A stretch of 28,526 nucleotides of DNA from Sulfurovum sp. (GTDB taxonomy: Bacteria; Campylobacterota; Campylobacteria; Campylobacterales; Sulfurovaceae), in contig JALVGO010000200.1 of NCBI GenBank assembly GCA_027029065.1, positions 1-28,526 on the forward strand, in the 5' to 3' direction. A program made the position numbers and the translations under genes. Shown here piece by piece: positions 14,450-22,148 of this stretch. Positions within the stretch are counted from its first letter, which is position 1, and every line of letters begins with the position of its first letter. The notes under the pieces are model-generated. The model saw nothing but the letters and a program-made list of their open reading frames with translations, was not told the origin of the DNA and made no database searches.

Positions 14450-15244
14450 ATGTATCGATTGTTTCGACTATATATCTTTATAGGGATAGCTACATTATTT
14501 ATGCTTCCACTATGGGGAGAGTTCCCGGTACGACCTTTTCAGTGGGTGGATGATGAAAATTATAAACCTTTGATTTATCGTGACAGTGCAGGAAAACCGG
14601 CAGGGATATTTTATGATATCATTACAGAAGCTTTCAGACGAATGCATCTCCCGTTGCAAATCCGCCTCTATCCTTGGAGCCGGACACAAAAAATGGTTGC
14701 AGATGGCAAGGCAGACGGTATGGTAACGATTTATACCAAAACCCGTCAAAAATTCCTAAAAGCGACTGATCCGATTGTAGCTGTAGAAGAGAGGGTTTTT
14801 GCCAGCCGAAAAAATCCAAGACTCAAAGAGATTCTGAATATCCGCTCGACAGAGGGGTTAAAAAAGTTTGTGTTGGTTGAAACCACCGATTCCGGTTGGT
14901 CCAGAGAAAATTTAAAAGGAACAAAAATTGTCTGGGTACCTACAGCGGAAAGTGCTTTGAACATGGTTGCGTCCGGGCGGGTTGATATTTATCTGATGAG
15001 TAATTGTTCCGGACCGAATTTTGTCAAGGATCAGATCCGAAAAGGTGGTCCTTTACAAGAGGAACTTAAAAATATTGTGATGGGTACCCATCCTTTCACA
15101 AAAATGGAATATCGGCTTTTGATTCGGAAAGACTCCCCTTATGTTACGATTATAGACCAATTTAACAAGGTGTTGCACCAAATGCATAAAGATGGTACTA
15201 TTAAGAGGATTATGGAACGCTACCAGAATGATATGGTATTATGA
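14450..15244 (+). CDS. Periplasmic solute-binding protein (family 3)
   Basis: A 264-residue protein with a signal peptide (about residues 1-23) and a type II periplasmic binding fold of the amino-acid/SBP_bac_3 type: KPAGIFYDIITEAFRRM, an LYPWSRTQKMVADGKADG stretch, TESALNMVASGRVDIYL-like features and a C-terminal FNKVLHQMHKDGTIKRIMERY helix. The last is typical of this family. No ABC transporter permease or ATPase is adjacent. Instead a GGDEF-EAL membrane protein follows after 53 bases, so it probably works as a sensory binding protein. Ligand unknown. AGAGGAG precedes the ATG. The pair is visibly more A+T-rich than the genes on either side. Confidence 0.85.
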   Translation: MYRLFRLYIFIGIATLFMLPLWGEFPVRPFQWVDDENYKPLIYRDSAGKPAGIFYDIITEAFRRMHLPLQIRLYPWSRTQKMVADGKADGMVTIYTKTRQKFLKATDPIVAVEERVFASRKNPRLKEILNIRSTEGLKKFVLVETTDSGWSRENLKGTKIVWVPTAESALNMVASGRVDIYLMSNCSGPNFVKDQIRKGGPLQEELKNIVMGTHPFTKMEYRLLIRKDSPYVTIIDQFNKVLHQMHKDGTIKRIMERYQNDMVL

Positions 15245-15297
15245 TTGAGTGAGTCAATAAAAGTTATTTCAAAACGTTGTGGGGAAGGAAAAAATGT

Positions 15298-17310
15298 ATG
15301 GATAAATGCTTTCAGATTCCATTTTTAAAAAGCAAACTGGCTAAACGGTTGAGTCTTTACATATTTGGTGTGGCTGTCGTAACCGCACTGTTTGTGAGTG
15401 CAATTCAGGTTGTTTGGGAATACCATATTGAGGAAAATGCACTTAAAAAAGAGTTTGAACAGATTGAGAAGATCAACCTTAAAAGCATTGAAGAGAATTT
15501 GTGGATACTCAATATTGCTTCTTTGCGGACAACATTAAACGGGTTGCTTCAAAAGCGCAATTTTGTTTATTTCAAACTTACTGATGATAATGGCAAGGTA
15601 CTTGTTGAAGTGGGGAAAATCCCTGAAGATAATTTCTTACGCAAGAAGGTGCCGCTTTACTATAATGATATGTACAGAAAGAAAGTCTATATCGGTACAC
15701 TGACTATGGTAGCTACGACCAAACATATCCGTAACGATATTTTTCACAATACCGTATCGACACTTTTCACACTCCTGATTACGATGATATCAGTAGGAGT
15801 TTTTATCCTGTTTTTGGTTTGGTTCCTTATATCGAAACATCTTCTAACGATTCAGAACTATACACAAAAAATCCGTTTTGATAGAGATATCTCTCCTTTA
15901 ACACTCGATCGAAAAGAGAATCACTGGACACGGAATGATGTCCTGGAGTCTCTTGCAAATACGATCAATAAGATGAGAAGCATGATTCGGAGTTCCTACG
16001 TAAGACTGGAACATCAGTCTTTGCATGATGCTCTGACTGATCTCCCAAATCGCAGGTCGTTACAGGTCGATCTTGAACAACGTATCAATAATCGTATGGA
16101 TAGTGAAACATTTTCTGCTTTGCATTTCATCGATCTTGATTCTTTTAAAATGCTCAATGATTCTCTTGGACATACAGTGGGAGATGAGATATTGGTCGAA
16201 ATTGCAAAACGGCTAAAAAGACTGGAAAAACAAGAGATGAAAGTGTATCGGATTGGAGGGGATGACTTTTTGGTTTTGACGGCTCCTCTTTCTCAAAAAA
16301 GAGAACAGGCCCAAAAGATGGCGCAACACATTGCCGAGGATATTCAACATATACTGAATGAAAACATTAACCTTGGTGACAAAATGTTCAAGTTGACAGC
16401 AAGTATCGGTATTGAGCTTTTTCAGAGTGGAGAAGATATTGAAACTGTGATAAAACATGCTGATAATGCACTTTATAAAGCCAAAGAGATGGGGCGAAAC
16501 AGTATCTCATTTTTTAATGAGGCGATGCAATTGAGTACCGATAGACGGCTGGAGTTGGAACAGCTTCTGCATCAAGCCATTGAAAATGATGAATTTATCA
16601 TCTACTATCAACCAAAATTTGATCGGCAGCAGAAGCTTTGCTCAGCCGAAGCACTTACCCGTTTACAGAGAAAAGATGGAAGTTTGATCCCTCCTGGTGA
16701 GTTTATTCCTATCGCTGAGGAGACAGGGATGATTCTCGAAATTGACAGGCGGATCATTCGTAAAGTATTCCAGTTTGTGCTTGATAACCGAGAAAGCCTT
16801 GAAAAAGCCGGCATGAAGAGTGTTGCCATCAATATCTCTTCCGCGCAGTTTATGATGGCAGACTTTGCTCAGTTTATTACCTCGGAAGCCAATCGTTTTA
16901 CGATAGACCCTCATTTTATTATTTTGGAAATTACGGAAGAGGCTGTTGTTACCAGTGTTGAGCATGCCATTGAGACAATGCGGGAACTAAAAGCGCATGG
17001 ATTTCAATTTTCTATTGATGACTTTGGGACAGGGTACTCCTCTTTGCGCTATTTGATGAATTTTCTTTTGGATGAGCTCAAGATTGACAAATCTTTTGTA
17101 GATCAAATCTTAGAGAATGAACGCAGTGTTGCCGTGGTACAGACCATCATTACCCTTGCACAAAACCTTCATCTCAATATTGTCGCCGAAGGGGTGGAAA
17201 ACGATAAGCAGTTCCAAGCCCTTTATCAATATGGCAGTACGATTTTTCAAGGATATTTTTTCTCACATCCTTTACCGGAAGAGAGCTTCCTCAAATTGTT
17301 AAAAGATTAA
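15298..17310 (+). CDS. Membrane GGDEF-EAL protein (cyclic di-GMP turnover)
   Basis: This 670-residue protein has a first helix at about residues 15-38, a periplasmic sensor region, a second helix at about 160-185, a HAMP-like linker, then GGDEF and EAL domains. The GGDEF signature is GGDDF (residues 320-324), so the fourth position is Asp rather than the usual Glu. The EAL domain looks complete: EAL at 451-453, then NISSAQF, DDFGTGYSSL, LKIDKSFV and VAEGVEN. Net phosphodiesterase activity, perhaps GTP-modulated, is therefore the simplest reading. I chose ATG 15298, after GGAAGGA; the ATG at 15294 is closed by an early stop. Its partner is the binding protein just upstream. Confidence 0.9.
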   Translation: MDKCFQIPFLKSKLAKRLSLYIFGVAVVTALFVSAIQVVWEYHIEENALKKEFEQIEKINLKSIEENLWILNIASLRTTLNGLLQKRNFVYFKLTDDNGKVLVEVGKIPEDNFLRKKVPLYYNDMYRKKVYIGTLTMVATTKHIRNDIFHNTVSTLFTLLITMISVGVFILFLVWFLISKHLLTIQNYTQKIRFDRDISPLTLDRKENHWTRNDVLESLANTINKMRSMIRSSYVRLEHQSLHDALTDLPNRRSLQVDLEQRINNRMDSETFSALHFIDLDSFKMLNDSLGHTVGDEILVEIAKRLKRLEKQEMKVYRIGGDDFLVLTAPLSQKREQAQKMAQHIAEDIQHILNENINLGDKMFKLTASIGIELFQSGEDIETVIKHADNALYKAKEMGRNSISFFNEAMQLSTDRRLELEQLLHQAIENDEFIIYYQPKFDRQQKLCSAEALTRLQRKDGSLIPPGEFIPIAEETGMILEIDRRIIRKVFQFVLDNRESLEKAGMKSVAINISSAQFMMADFAQFITSEANRFTIDPHFIILEITEEAVVTSVEHAIETMRELKAHGFQFSIDDFGTGYSSLRYLMNFLLDELKIDKSFVDQILENERSVAVVQTIITLAQNLHLNIVAEGVENDKQFQALYQYGSTIFQGYFFSHPLPEESFLKLLKD

Positions 17311-17318
17311 TCCTGCAA

Positions 17319-17332
17319 TTGACAGATGTCAA
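17319..17332 (+). promoter_or_regulatory. nirF: Crp/Fnr-type dyad and -10 for nirF
   Basis: TTGAC-AGAT-GTCAA is a perfect 5+5 dyad with 4-base spacing. TACAAT (17356-17361) starts 23 bases after it, predicting a start near 17368 and a leader of about 26 bases before the ATG at 17394. Half-sites equal those of the nor promoter dyad (7751-7764), which suggests the same regulator. Confidence 0.72.
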
Positions 17333-17393
17333 CAGAACTGTTAGTGGTTTTTCAGTACAATAGGGTCTATTTACTTTATATAAGGATCAGCCA

Positions 17394-18491
17394 ATGAATT
17401 ACCTCCTTTCTCTTCTTCTTGTGGGAACGACCTTTTTCTCTATCACACTGGGGGCAAAAGAGAAATATTTTGTTGTTGAACGTGAGAGCCGGTCGGTAGC
17501 GGTCATCGAAGACGGGCTTGCCAAGCGTCATATGGAAGGCATGCACAACATGAACCACGGCATCATCAAGTTTGACGGGGATGATGCTTATCTGATCAGC
17601 CGTGACGGGTATGTGGTGAAGTTCGACCCTAAAACGGAGAAAAAAGAGGCGGAGTATAAAACGTCCAAGTCTGCCATTGGTTTTGTTATTGGGAAAAACT
17701 ATGTTGCTGTTGCCAACTATGATGACAAGTCGGTAGACATTCTGACCCGTGACCTGAAACCTATCGACAAGATTGTGACAGGTTCGAAGAATGTCGGTAT
17801 CAAAATCTATAAAGACTACCTTGTCTTTGCACAGATGGACAATGACAAGGTGACTGTGCTTAAAGATGAAAATGCCGGAAAAGGGTTACCCAAATTCAAA
17901 ACCTATAAAGAATTCAATGTCGGTAAAATGCCTTTTGACGCAATGATCAAAGGCAATACCTACATTGTCGGATTTTTCCTGACCAAAGGGTTTGGGGTGG
18001 TTGACCTCGATACGATGCAGTACCACTTGATCAAGGTTACAGGTGAGGGGAACAAGCCGGTACTGAAGGTGCCGCACTTTGGTTTCTGGTCATTAAGTAG
18101 GGACAAAACCTTTATCCCGGCAGTGGGAAACAATGCGGTGATGGTCTACGATGAGAATTTCAAATTTATCAAAAACATTCAAACAAAAGGACTGCCGGTA
18201 TTTACTTCGCTCAGCCCAGACAAGCAGTATCTTGCCGTCACCTATTCGGGTAAAGATTTCCCGACAATTCAGATTATCGATACCAAGACACTGAAAATCA
18301 TCAAAACCTTTACTTTCCCCGGGAAAGTGCTGCATGTACGCTGGTCCAACAAGTATCCAAACCTCTATGTCTCCGTCAACGATGCCAATCAGGTCAGTGT
18401 GATTGATACAAAGTATTGGGAGCTTGAGAGGGATATCTATCAGGTCAAGCACCCTTCGGGGATCTTTCTTTACGATTCTGAACATCCATAA
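17394..18491 (+). CDS. nirF: NirF-like heme d1 biosynthesis protein
   Basis: A 365-residue protein with an N-terminal signal peptide (about residues 1-20, ending LGA) and a beta-propeller of repeated strands such as HGIIKFDGDDAYLISRDG, VAVANYDDKSVDILTRD and QYLAVTYSGKDF. VPHFGFW and IPAVGNNAVMVYD match the NirF group, related to the d1 domain of NirS but lacking a heme c site. NirF is needed for a late periplasmic step of heme d1 synthesis. It has its own Fnr-type promoter and is followed 11 bases later by a thioredoxin-fold gene. Other d1 genes (nirE, nirJ, nirD/L/G/H) are not in this window. Alternative: a generic d1-propeller protein. Confidence 0.82.
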   Translation: MNYLLSLLLVGTTFFSITLGAKEKYFVVERESRSVAVIEDGLAKRHMEGMHNMNHGIIKFDGDDAYLISRDGYVVKFDPKTEKKEAEYKTSKSAIGFVIGKNYVAVANYDDKSVDILTRDLKPIDKIVTGSKNVGIKIYKDYLVFAQMDNDKVTVLKDENAGKGLPKFKTYKEFNVGKMPFDAMIKGNTYIVGFFLTKGFGVVDLDTMQYHLIKVTGEGNKPVLKVPHFGFWSLSRDKTFIPAVGNNAVMVYDENFKFIKNIQTKGLPVFTSLSPDKQYLAVTYSGKDFPTIQIIDTKTLKIIKTFTFPGKVLHVRWSNKYPNLYVSVNDANQVSVIDTKYWELERDIYQVKHPSGIFLYDSEHP

Positions 18492-18502
18492 CAGAGAATC
18501 CC

Positions 18503-18901
18503 ATGAAGACCCGAAAGCTGAAACTGTTTTGGTTTTGGCTCCTGCCCATGCTCTTGTGTGCGGAGTTTGTCCACTGGCAGGGTGACTACGATTCGGCACA
18601 CCGTCTTGCACGCAAGACAGGCAAACCCCTCCTTGTACTCGTTGCCCGTACTCACGATGCCAACACTTCTGCTATTTTGCGCCATACCTTTACAGACCAG
18701 AGCTATGTACAGACAATCAACACAAAGACGGTTCCGGTGATTGTCTATGCCGACAAGCGGATATCCTATCCGGTAGAGATGTACTACACAACAAGGTTTC
18801 CTACACTCTTTATTGTCGATGCCAAACAGGAACTCTTTTTGCATGCGCCGCTTTATCCTCATCTGATCACACCAAAAATCTTGAATAACATTTTGTTCTG
18901 A
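18503..18901 (+). CDS. Exported thioredoxin-fold protein lacking CxxC
   Basis: A 132-residue protein with an N-terminal signal or anchor (about residues 7-20, ending LCA). A thioredoxin-like core follows: WQGDYDSAHRLARKTGKPLLVLVA, TVPVIVYAD and MYYTTRFPTLFIVDAKQ, where FPT resembles the cis-proline loop. The CxxC position reads ARTHDAN and has no cysteines, so it cannot act as a normal disulfide exchanger. It is 11 bases behind nirF and shares its predicted Fnr-type promoter. A chaperone or scaffold role in cytochrome cd1 or heme d1 maturation is inference from position. A terminator hairpin follows. Confidence 0.78.
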   Translation: MKTRKLKLFWFWLLPMLLCAEFVHWQGDYDSAHRLARKTGKPLLVLVARTHDANTSAILRHTFTDQSYVQTINTKTVPVIVYADKRISYPVEMYYTTRFPTLFIVDAKQELFLHAPLYPHLITPKILNNILF

Positions 18902-18920
18902 TATACTTAGAGAGAAGAGG

Positions 18921-18943
18921 ACAATACATCCGTATTGTTTTTA
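18921..18943 (+). terminator. Terminator after the nirF unit
   Basis: ACAATAC (18921-18927) and GTATTGT (18932-18938) form a perfect 7-bp stem with loop ATCC, followed by a run of T. This closes the nirF/thioredoxin-like transcription unit, so the amidohydrolase at 18970 needs its own promoter or read-through. Confidence 0.75.
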
Positions 18944-18969
18944 TATATACAAAGGAGAGGGAAGAAGCA

Positions 18970-20868
18970 ATGAAACCATGGATTAAAATAATATGCAAAA
19001 CAGGTATTCTGACAGCTTTTGGGTTGTCAAACCTGATGGCATCTTCTGTACAGACACTTTACTACGGTGGTGACATCATTACCATGGAGGGTAACAAGCC
19101 AGAGTATGTCGAAGCGGTCATGGTGCGAGACGGGAAGATCATTTATGCCGGCAAAAAAGCGAATGCGGTCAACAACTATGCAGGCAAGACTGCAAAAGTA
19201 GACCTCAAGGGCAAAACAATGATGCCCGGCTTCATCGAACCGCATCTGCATCCGCTCATTGCTGCCATTCTCCTTTCAGGTGATATCATTGCACCACACG
19301 ATTGGAGTGTACCAGATGGTATCAAAAAGGGCGTGGAGGGGCATGATGCTTATATCAAACGCCTCAAAGCATCCATTACAAAGTATGGTAAAAAGGATGA
19401 CGTACTGTTTGTGTGGGGGTACCATCAGCTTTGGCACGGAAAACTTGACAGAAAAATGCTCAACGAGATATCGCCCGATATCCCCGTTGCCGTGCTTCAC
19501 CGCTCTTTTCATGAAGTATTCCTCAACGATGCCGCGATAAGACTGATGAAAATAAAAGAGGCAGACTATAAGGGAAATCCTCAGGTAGAATGGGACAAGG
19601 GACACTTTTTTGAAGGTGGGTGGCAGGCGCTTGCACCAAAGATCGCACCGTTCATGCTCAACCCCGTGAAGTACAAAAAAGGGCTTGCCGATATGACGAA
19701 GCTGATGGAGAAAAACGGTATCACGACCATAGATGAACCGGGTTTCCCCAATGTTGATTTTGACATGGAATATGACCTATTAAAGTCCGAAATGGATAAA
19801 AAACCTGCGTATGAAATTTATAATATTTTAAATGCCGGAGCATTGACCGCTGTAAAAGGCAGCTTGGAAAAAGCAACGAAGTTTATGGAGGAGGCGCCTG
19901 CAAAGTATAATACAGACAATATCAAGATATTGCCAAAGCAGGTAAAACTCTTTGCAGACGGCGCCATCTATTCGTTGGCGATGCAGATGAAAGAGGGATA
20001 TACCGACGGCTTCAAGGGTCAGTGGATGACACCCATTGAGACTTTTAAAAAGCAGATGAACTACTATTGGGACAAAGGCTACAAGATCCATATCCACGCA
20101 AACGGAGACCTGGGTATTCAACTCTGTCTGGACACAGTACGCCAGATGCAAAAGCGCAACCCAAGAAAAGATCACAGATTGACGCTTCATCATCTTGGAT
20201 ACTTTACTGCCGACCAGGCAGATGAGATGAAAGAGCTTGGCATAGAGGCATCGGCGAACCCCTACTACCTCTGGGCACTGGCCGAAAAATATTCCAAGTA
20301 CGGACTTGGACCCAAAAGGGCACAGAATCTGGTGCATATGAAGTCGCTTCAAGAGAGGGGCATTCCCTTTTCGCTGCACTCGGACTTCGGTATGGCGCCA
20401 GCCGAGCCGCTGACACTGGCATGGACTGCCATCAACAGGATGACAGACAAGGAGACGCTCGTATCCCAGGATCAGCGTATTGATGTCTTTACCGCAATGA
20501 AGGGCATCACCATTAATGCAGCAAGAACGCTGAATCTTGAGAATGAGATCGGCTCCATTAAAAAGGGTAAAACTGCGAACTTTACCATTCTTGAGGAGAA
20601 CCCTTTTAAAGTCAAAAAGATGCATATCAAAGATATTGAAGTTGCGGGGGTTGTCTTTAGAGGTGAACTTAGAATGAGAAAAGTGAAATCTGTAGGTGGA
20701 GATAAAGATGTGCAAGGCTGCATCGGAAGTGCCGGTTACAAGTGGTGTGCCAAAACAGGCAAGTGTGAACGTCCCTGGGAACTTGCCAAAAAGGAGAAGT
20801 TCGAAAAGAGTGAGGCGGCGTTTGACGCTTTCTGCAAAAACAGAAATTATTACTCCCCCAACGAATAA
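18970..20868 (+). CDS. Exported amidohydrolase (family 3, YtcJ-like) with Cys-rich tail
   Basis: This 632-residue protein has a signal peptide (about residues 1-24, ending LMA) and a metal-dependent amidohydrolase barrel. Marks are GKTMMPGFIEPHLHP with His92 and His94 as the first metal pair, IHIHANGD, LHHLGYF, LHSDFG and INAARTLNLENEIGSIKKGKTAN near the end. The substrate cannot be told from sequence. The C-terminal 50 residues are an extra module: Cys584, Trp592-Cys593, Cys599 in a C-x8-C-x5-C pattern followed by ERPWE, plus Cys622. This looks like a small disulfide-stabilised motif seen appended to other exported bacterial proteins. AAAGGAGAGG precedes the start. It is followed by another exported hydrolase. 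Confidence 0.85.
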   Translation: MKPWIKIICKTGILTAFGLSNLMASSVQTLYYGGDIITMEGNKPEYVEAVMVRDGKIIYAGKKANAVNNYAGKTAKVDLKGKTMMPGFIEPHLHPLIAAILLSGDIIAPHDWSVPDGIKKGVEGHDAYIKRLKASITKYGKKDDVLFVWGYHQLWHGKLDRKMLNEISPDIPVAVLHRSFHEVFLNDAAIRLMKIKEADYKGNPQVEWDKGHFFEGGWQALAPKIAPFMLNPVKYKKGLADMTKLMEKNGITTIDEPGFPNVDFDMEYDLLKSEMDKKPAYEIYNILNAGALTAVKGSLEKATKFMEEAPAKYNTDNIKILPKQVKLFADGAIYSLAMQMKEGYTDGFKGQWMTPIETFKKQMNYYWDKGYKIHIHANGDLGIQLCLDTVRQMQKRNPRKDHRLTLHHLGYFTADQADEMKELGIEASANPYYLWALAEKYSKYGLGPKRAQNLVHMKSLQERGIPFSLHSDFGMAPAEPLTLAWTAINRMTDKETLVSQDQRIDVFTAMKGITINAARTLNLENEIGSIKKGKTANFTILEENPFKVKKMHIKDIEVAGVVFRGELRMRKVKSVGGDKDVQGCIGSAGYKWCAKTGKCERPWELAKKEKFEKSEAAFDAFCKNRNYYSPNE

Positions 20869-20972
20869 GCTGAATTTTTGAGAGAGCGAGACGAGGCGAT
20901 ATGTACGTGAAAAAATCTGCAGGACTACCCGTAGGTAATTCAAATAAATCCAACCCAACATAAAGGAAGAAG

Positions 20973-22070
20973 ATGAACATTAGAAAACGAACGATCGCTG
21001 CGATTGCGGCACTGACAATGACACTTTGTTTTACTGCTGCGGATGCCTGTACGGGGGTACAGATCACTACCAAAGACGGTGCGGTGATCAACGGAAGAAC
21101 CGTTGAGTTTGGTGTACTTATCGACACCAGCATTGCGGTAGTACCAAGAGGCTACAAGTTTACCGGTATGACGACACTGGGACCGGGGAAAACGTGGACG
21201 GCGAAGTACGCTTCTGCAGGAATGATCATCGCCGATTACGATGTCATCGTAGATGGTATGAACGAAAAGGGGCTGGTATGTGCCAACTTCTACTTCCCCG
21301 GATTTGCAAAGTACTCTGTAACGACCAAAGAGAACCAGTCGATTTCCATGTCCTCAACCGACATCGTGCAGTGGATCCTCTCTATGTTCGAATCGGTCGA
21401 TGAGGTGAAAAAGGCGCTTGAGAACAATGAAGTGGCGATCTCTCCAGTACTTACTCCGGGCTTCCCGCCGCAGGTACAGCCTTTCCACTTCATCGTTTAC
21501 GACAAGACAGGCAAGAGCATTGTCTTTGAACCGATCGATGGAAAGCTGAAGGTATATGACAACCCTATCGGGGTCATTACCAACTCACCGACATTCGACT
21601 GGCACATGACCAACCTGAGAAACTATGTGACTCTGGGTGCCAATACGCCTGATCCAAAAAAGGTCTTCGGCTTGGAGCTCAAGCCGTTGGGGCAGGGTGC
21701 CGGTATGCTGGGTCTGCCAGGTGACTTTACACCGCCATCACGTTTTGTAAGAGCAGCAGCGTTTGCAGGAAGCACGATCTCTGATGAGAAAGCGGAGCAG
21801 GGTGTTATGCAGGTGTTCCACATTCTCAACAGTTTCGACATCCCTGTCGGTGCGGCAAGAACAGTTGAAGAGGGGAAGATATTCTCTGACTATACGATGC
21901 TGACAGTTGTACGTGATACGAAGAACCTTCACTACTACTACAAGACATACGATGATCAGAACATCAAGATGCTTGACATGAAGAAATTCGACTTCAACGC
22001 CAAGAAGATCGTGAAGCTTCATACGCTTACCAAGCAGAAATTCGAAGATGTCAGCAGCAAGCTGAAGTAG
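20973..22070 (+). CDS. Exported choloylglycine hydrolase/penicillin acylase-family Ntn hydrolase
   Basis: A 365-residue protein with a signal peptide ending in ADA, so cleavage exposes Cys26 (ACTGVQI) as the N-terminal nucleophile of the Ntn hydrolase fold. Following marks fit the bile-salt hydrolase/penicillin V acylase (C59) family: GRTVEFG with the conserved Arg, DGMNEKGL, FHFIVYDKTGKSIVFEP, and NSPTFDWH with the conserved Asn-Ser-Pro. A free-living denitrifier is unlikely to meet bile salts. Other members cleave amides such as penicillin V or acyl-homoserine lactones, so the substrate is open. AAGGAAG precedes the ATG. It lies 104 bases after the exported amidohydrolase on the same strand. 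Confidence 0.9.
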   Translation: MNIRKRTIAAIAALTMTLCFTAADACTGVQITTKDGAVINGRTVEFGVLIDTSIAVVPRGYKFTGMTTLGPGKTWTAKYASAGMIIADYDVIVDGMNEKGLVCANFYFPGFAKYSVTTKENQSISMSSTDIVQWILSMFESVDEVKKALENNEVAISPVLTPGFPPQVQPFHFIVYDKTGKSIVFEPIDGKLKVYDNPIGVITNSPTFDWHMTNLRNYVTLGANTPDPKKVFGLELKPLGQGAGMLGLPGDFTPPSRFVRAAAFAGSTISDEKAEQGVMQVFHILNSFDIPVGAARTVEEGKIFSDYTMLTVVRDTKNLHYYYKTYDDQNIKMLDMKKFDFNAKKIVKLHTLTKQKFEDVSSKLK

Positions 22071-22089
22071 TTTTTTCTCCTCTGGATAC

Positions 22090-22115
22090 AGACACTTTTG
22101 TGTTTGTGTCTTTTC
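22090..22115 (+). terminator. Terminator after the Ntn hydrolase gene
   Basis: AGACAC (22090-22095) and GTGTCT (22106-22111) pair around a 10-base loop, followed by TTTTC. A second inverted repeat, AAGATAAT (22120-22127) with ATTATCTT (22148-22155), overlaps the end of the convergent gene and may act for the minus strand. Confidence 0.55.
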
Positions 22116-22148
22116 TAAGAAGATAATGGCAGACGCTATTTTCTCTTA

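Noticed and set aside
15244..15258. TTGAGTGAGTCAA as a possible Fnr dyad before the GGDEF-EAL gene
   Set aside because: The spacing between half-sites is one base short of the 4-base gap, and no -10 was found at the class II position.
19828..20961. 377-residue minus-strand frame opposite the amidohydrolase
   Set aside because: It is a shadow of a well-supported gene, with no recognisable domain and no promoter or ribosome site.
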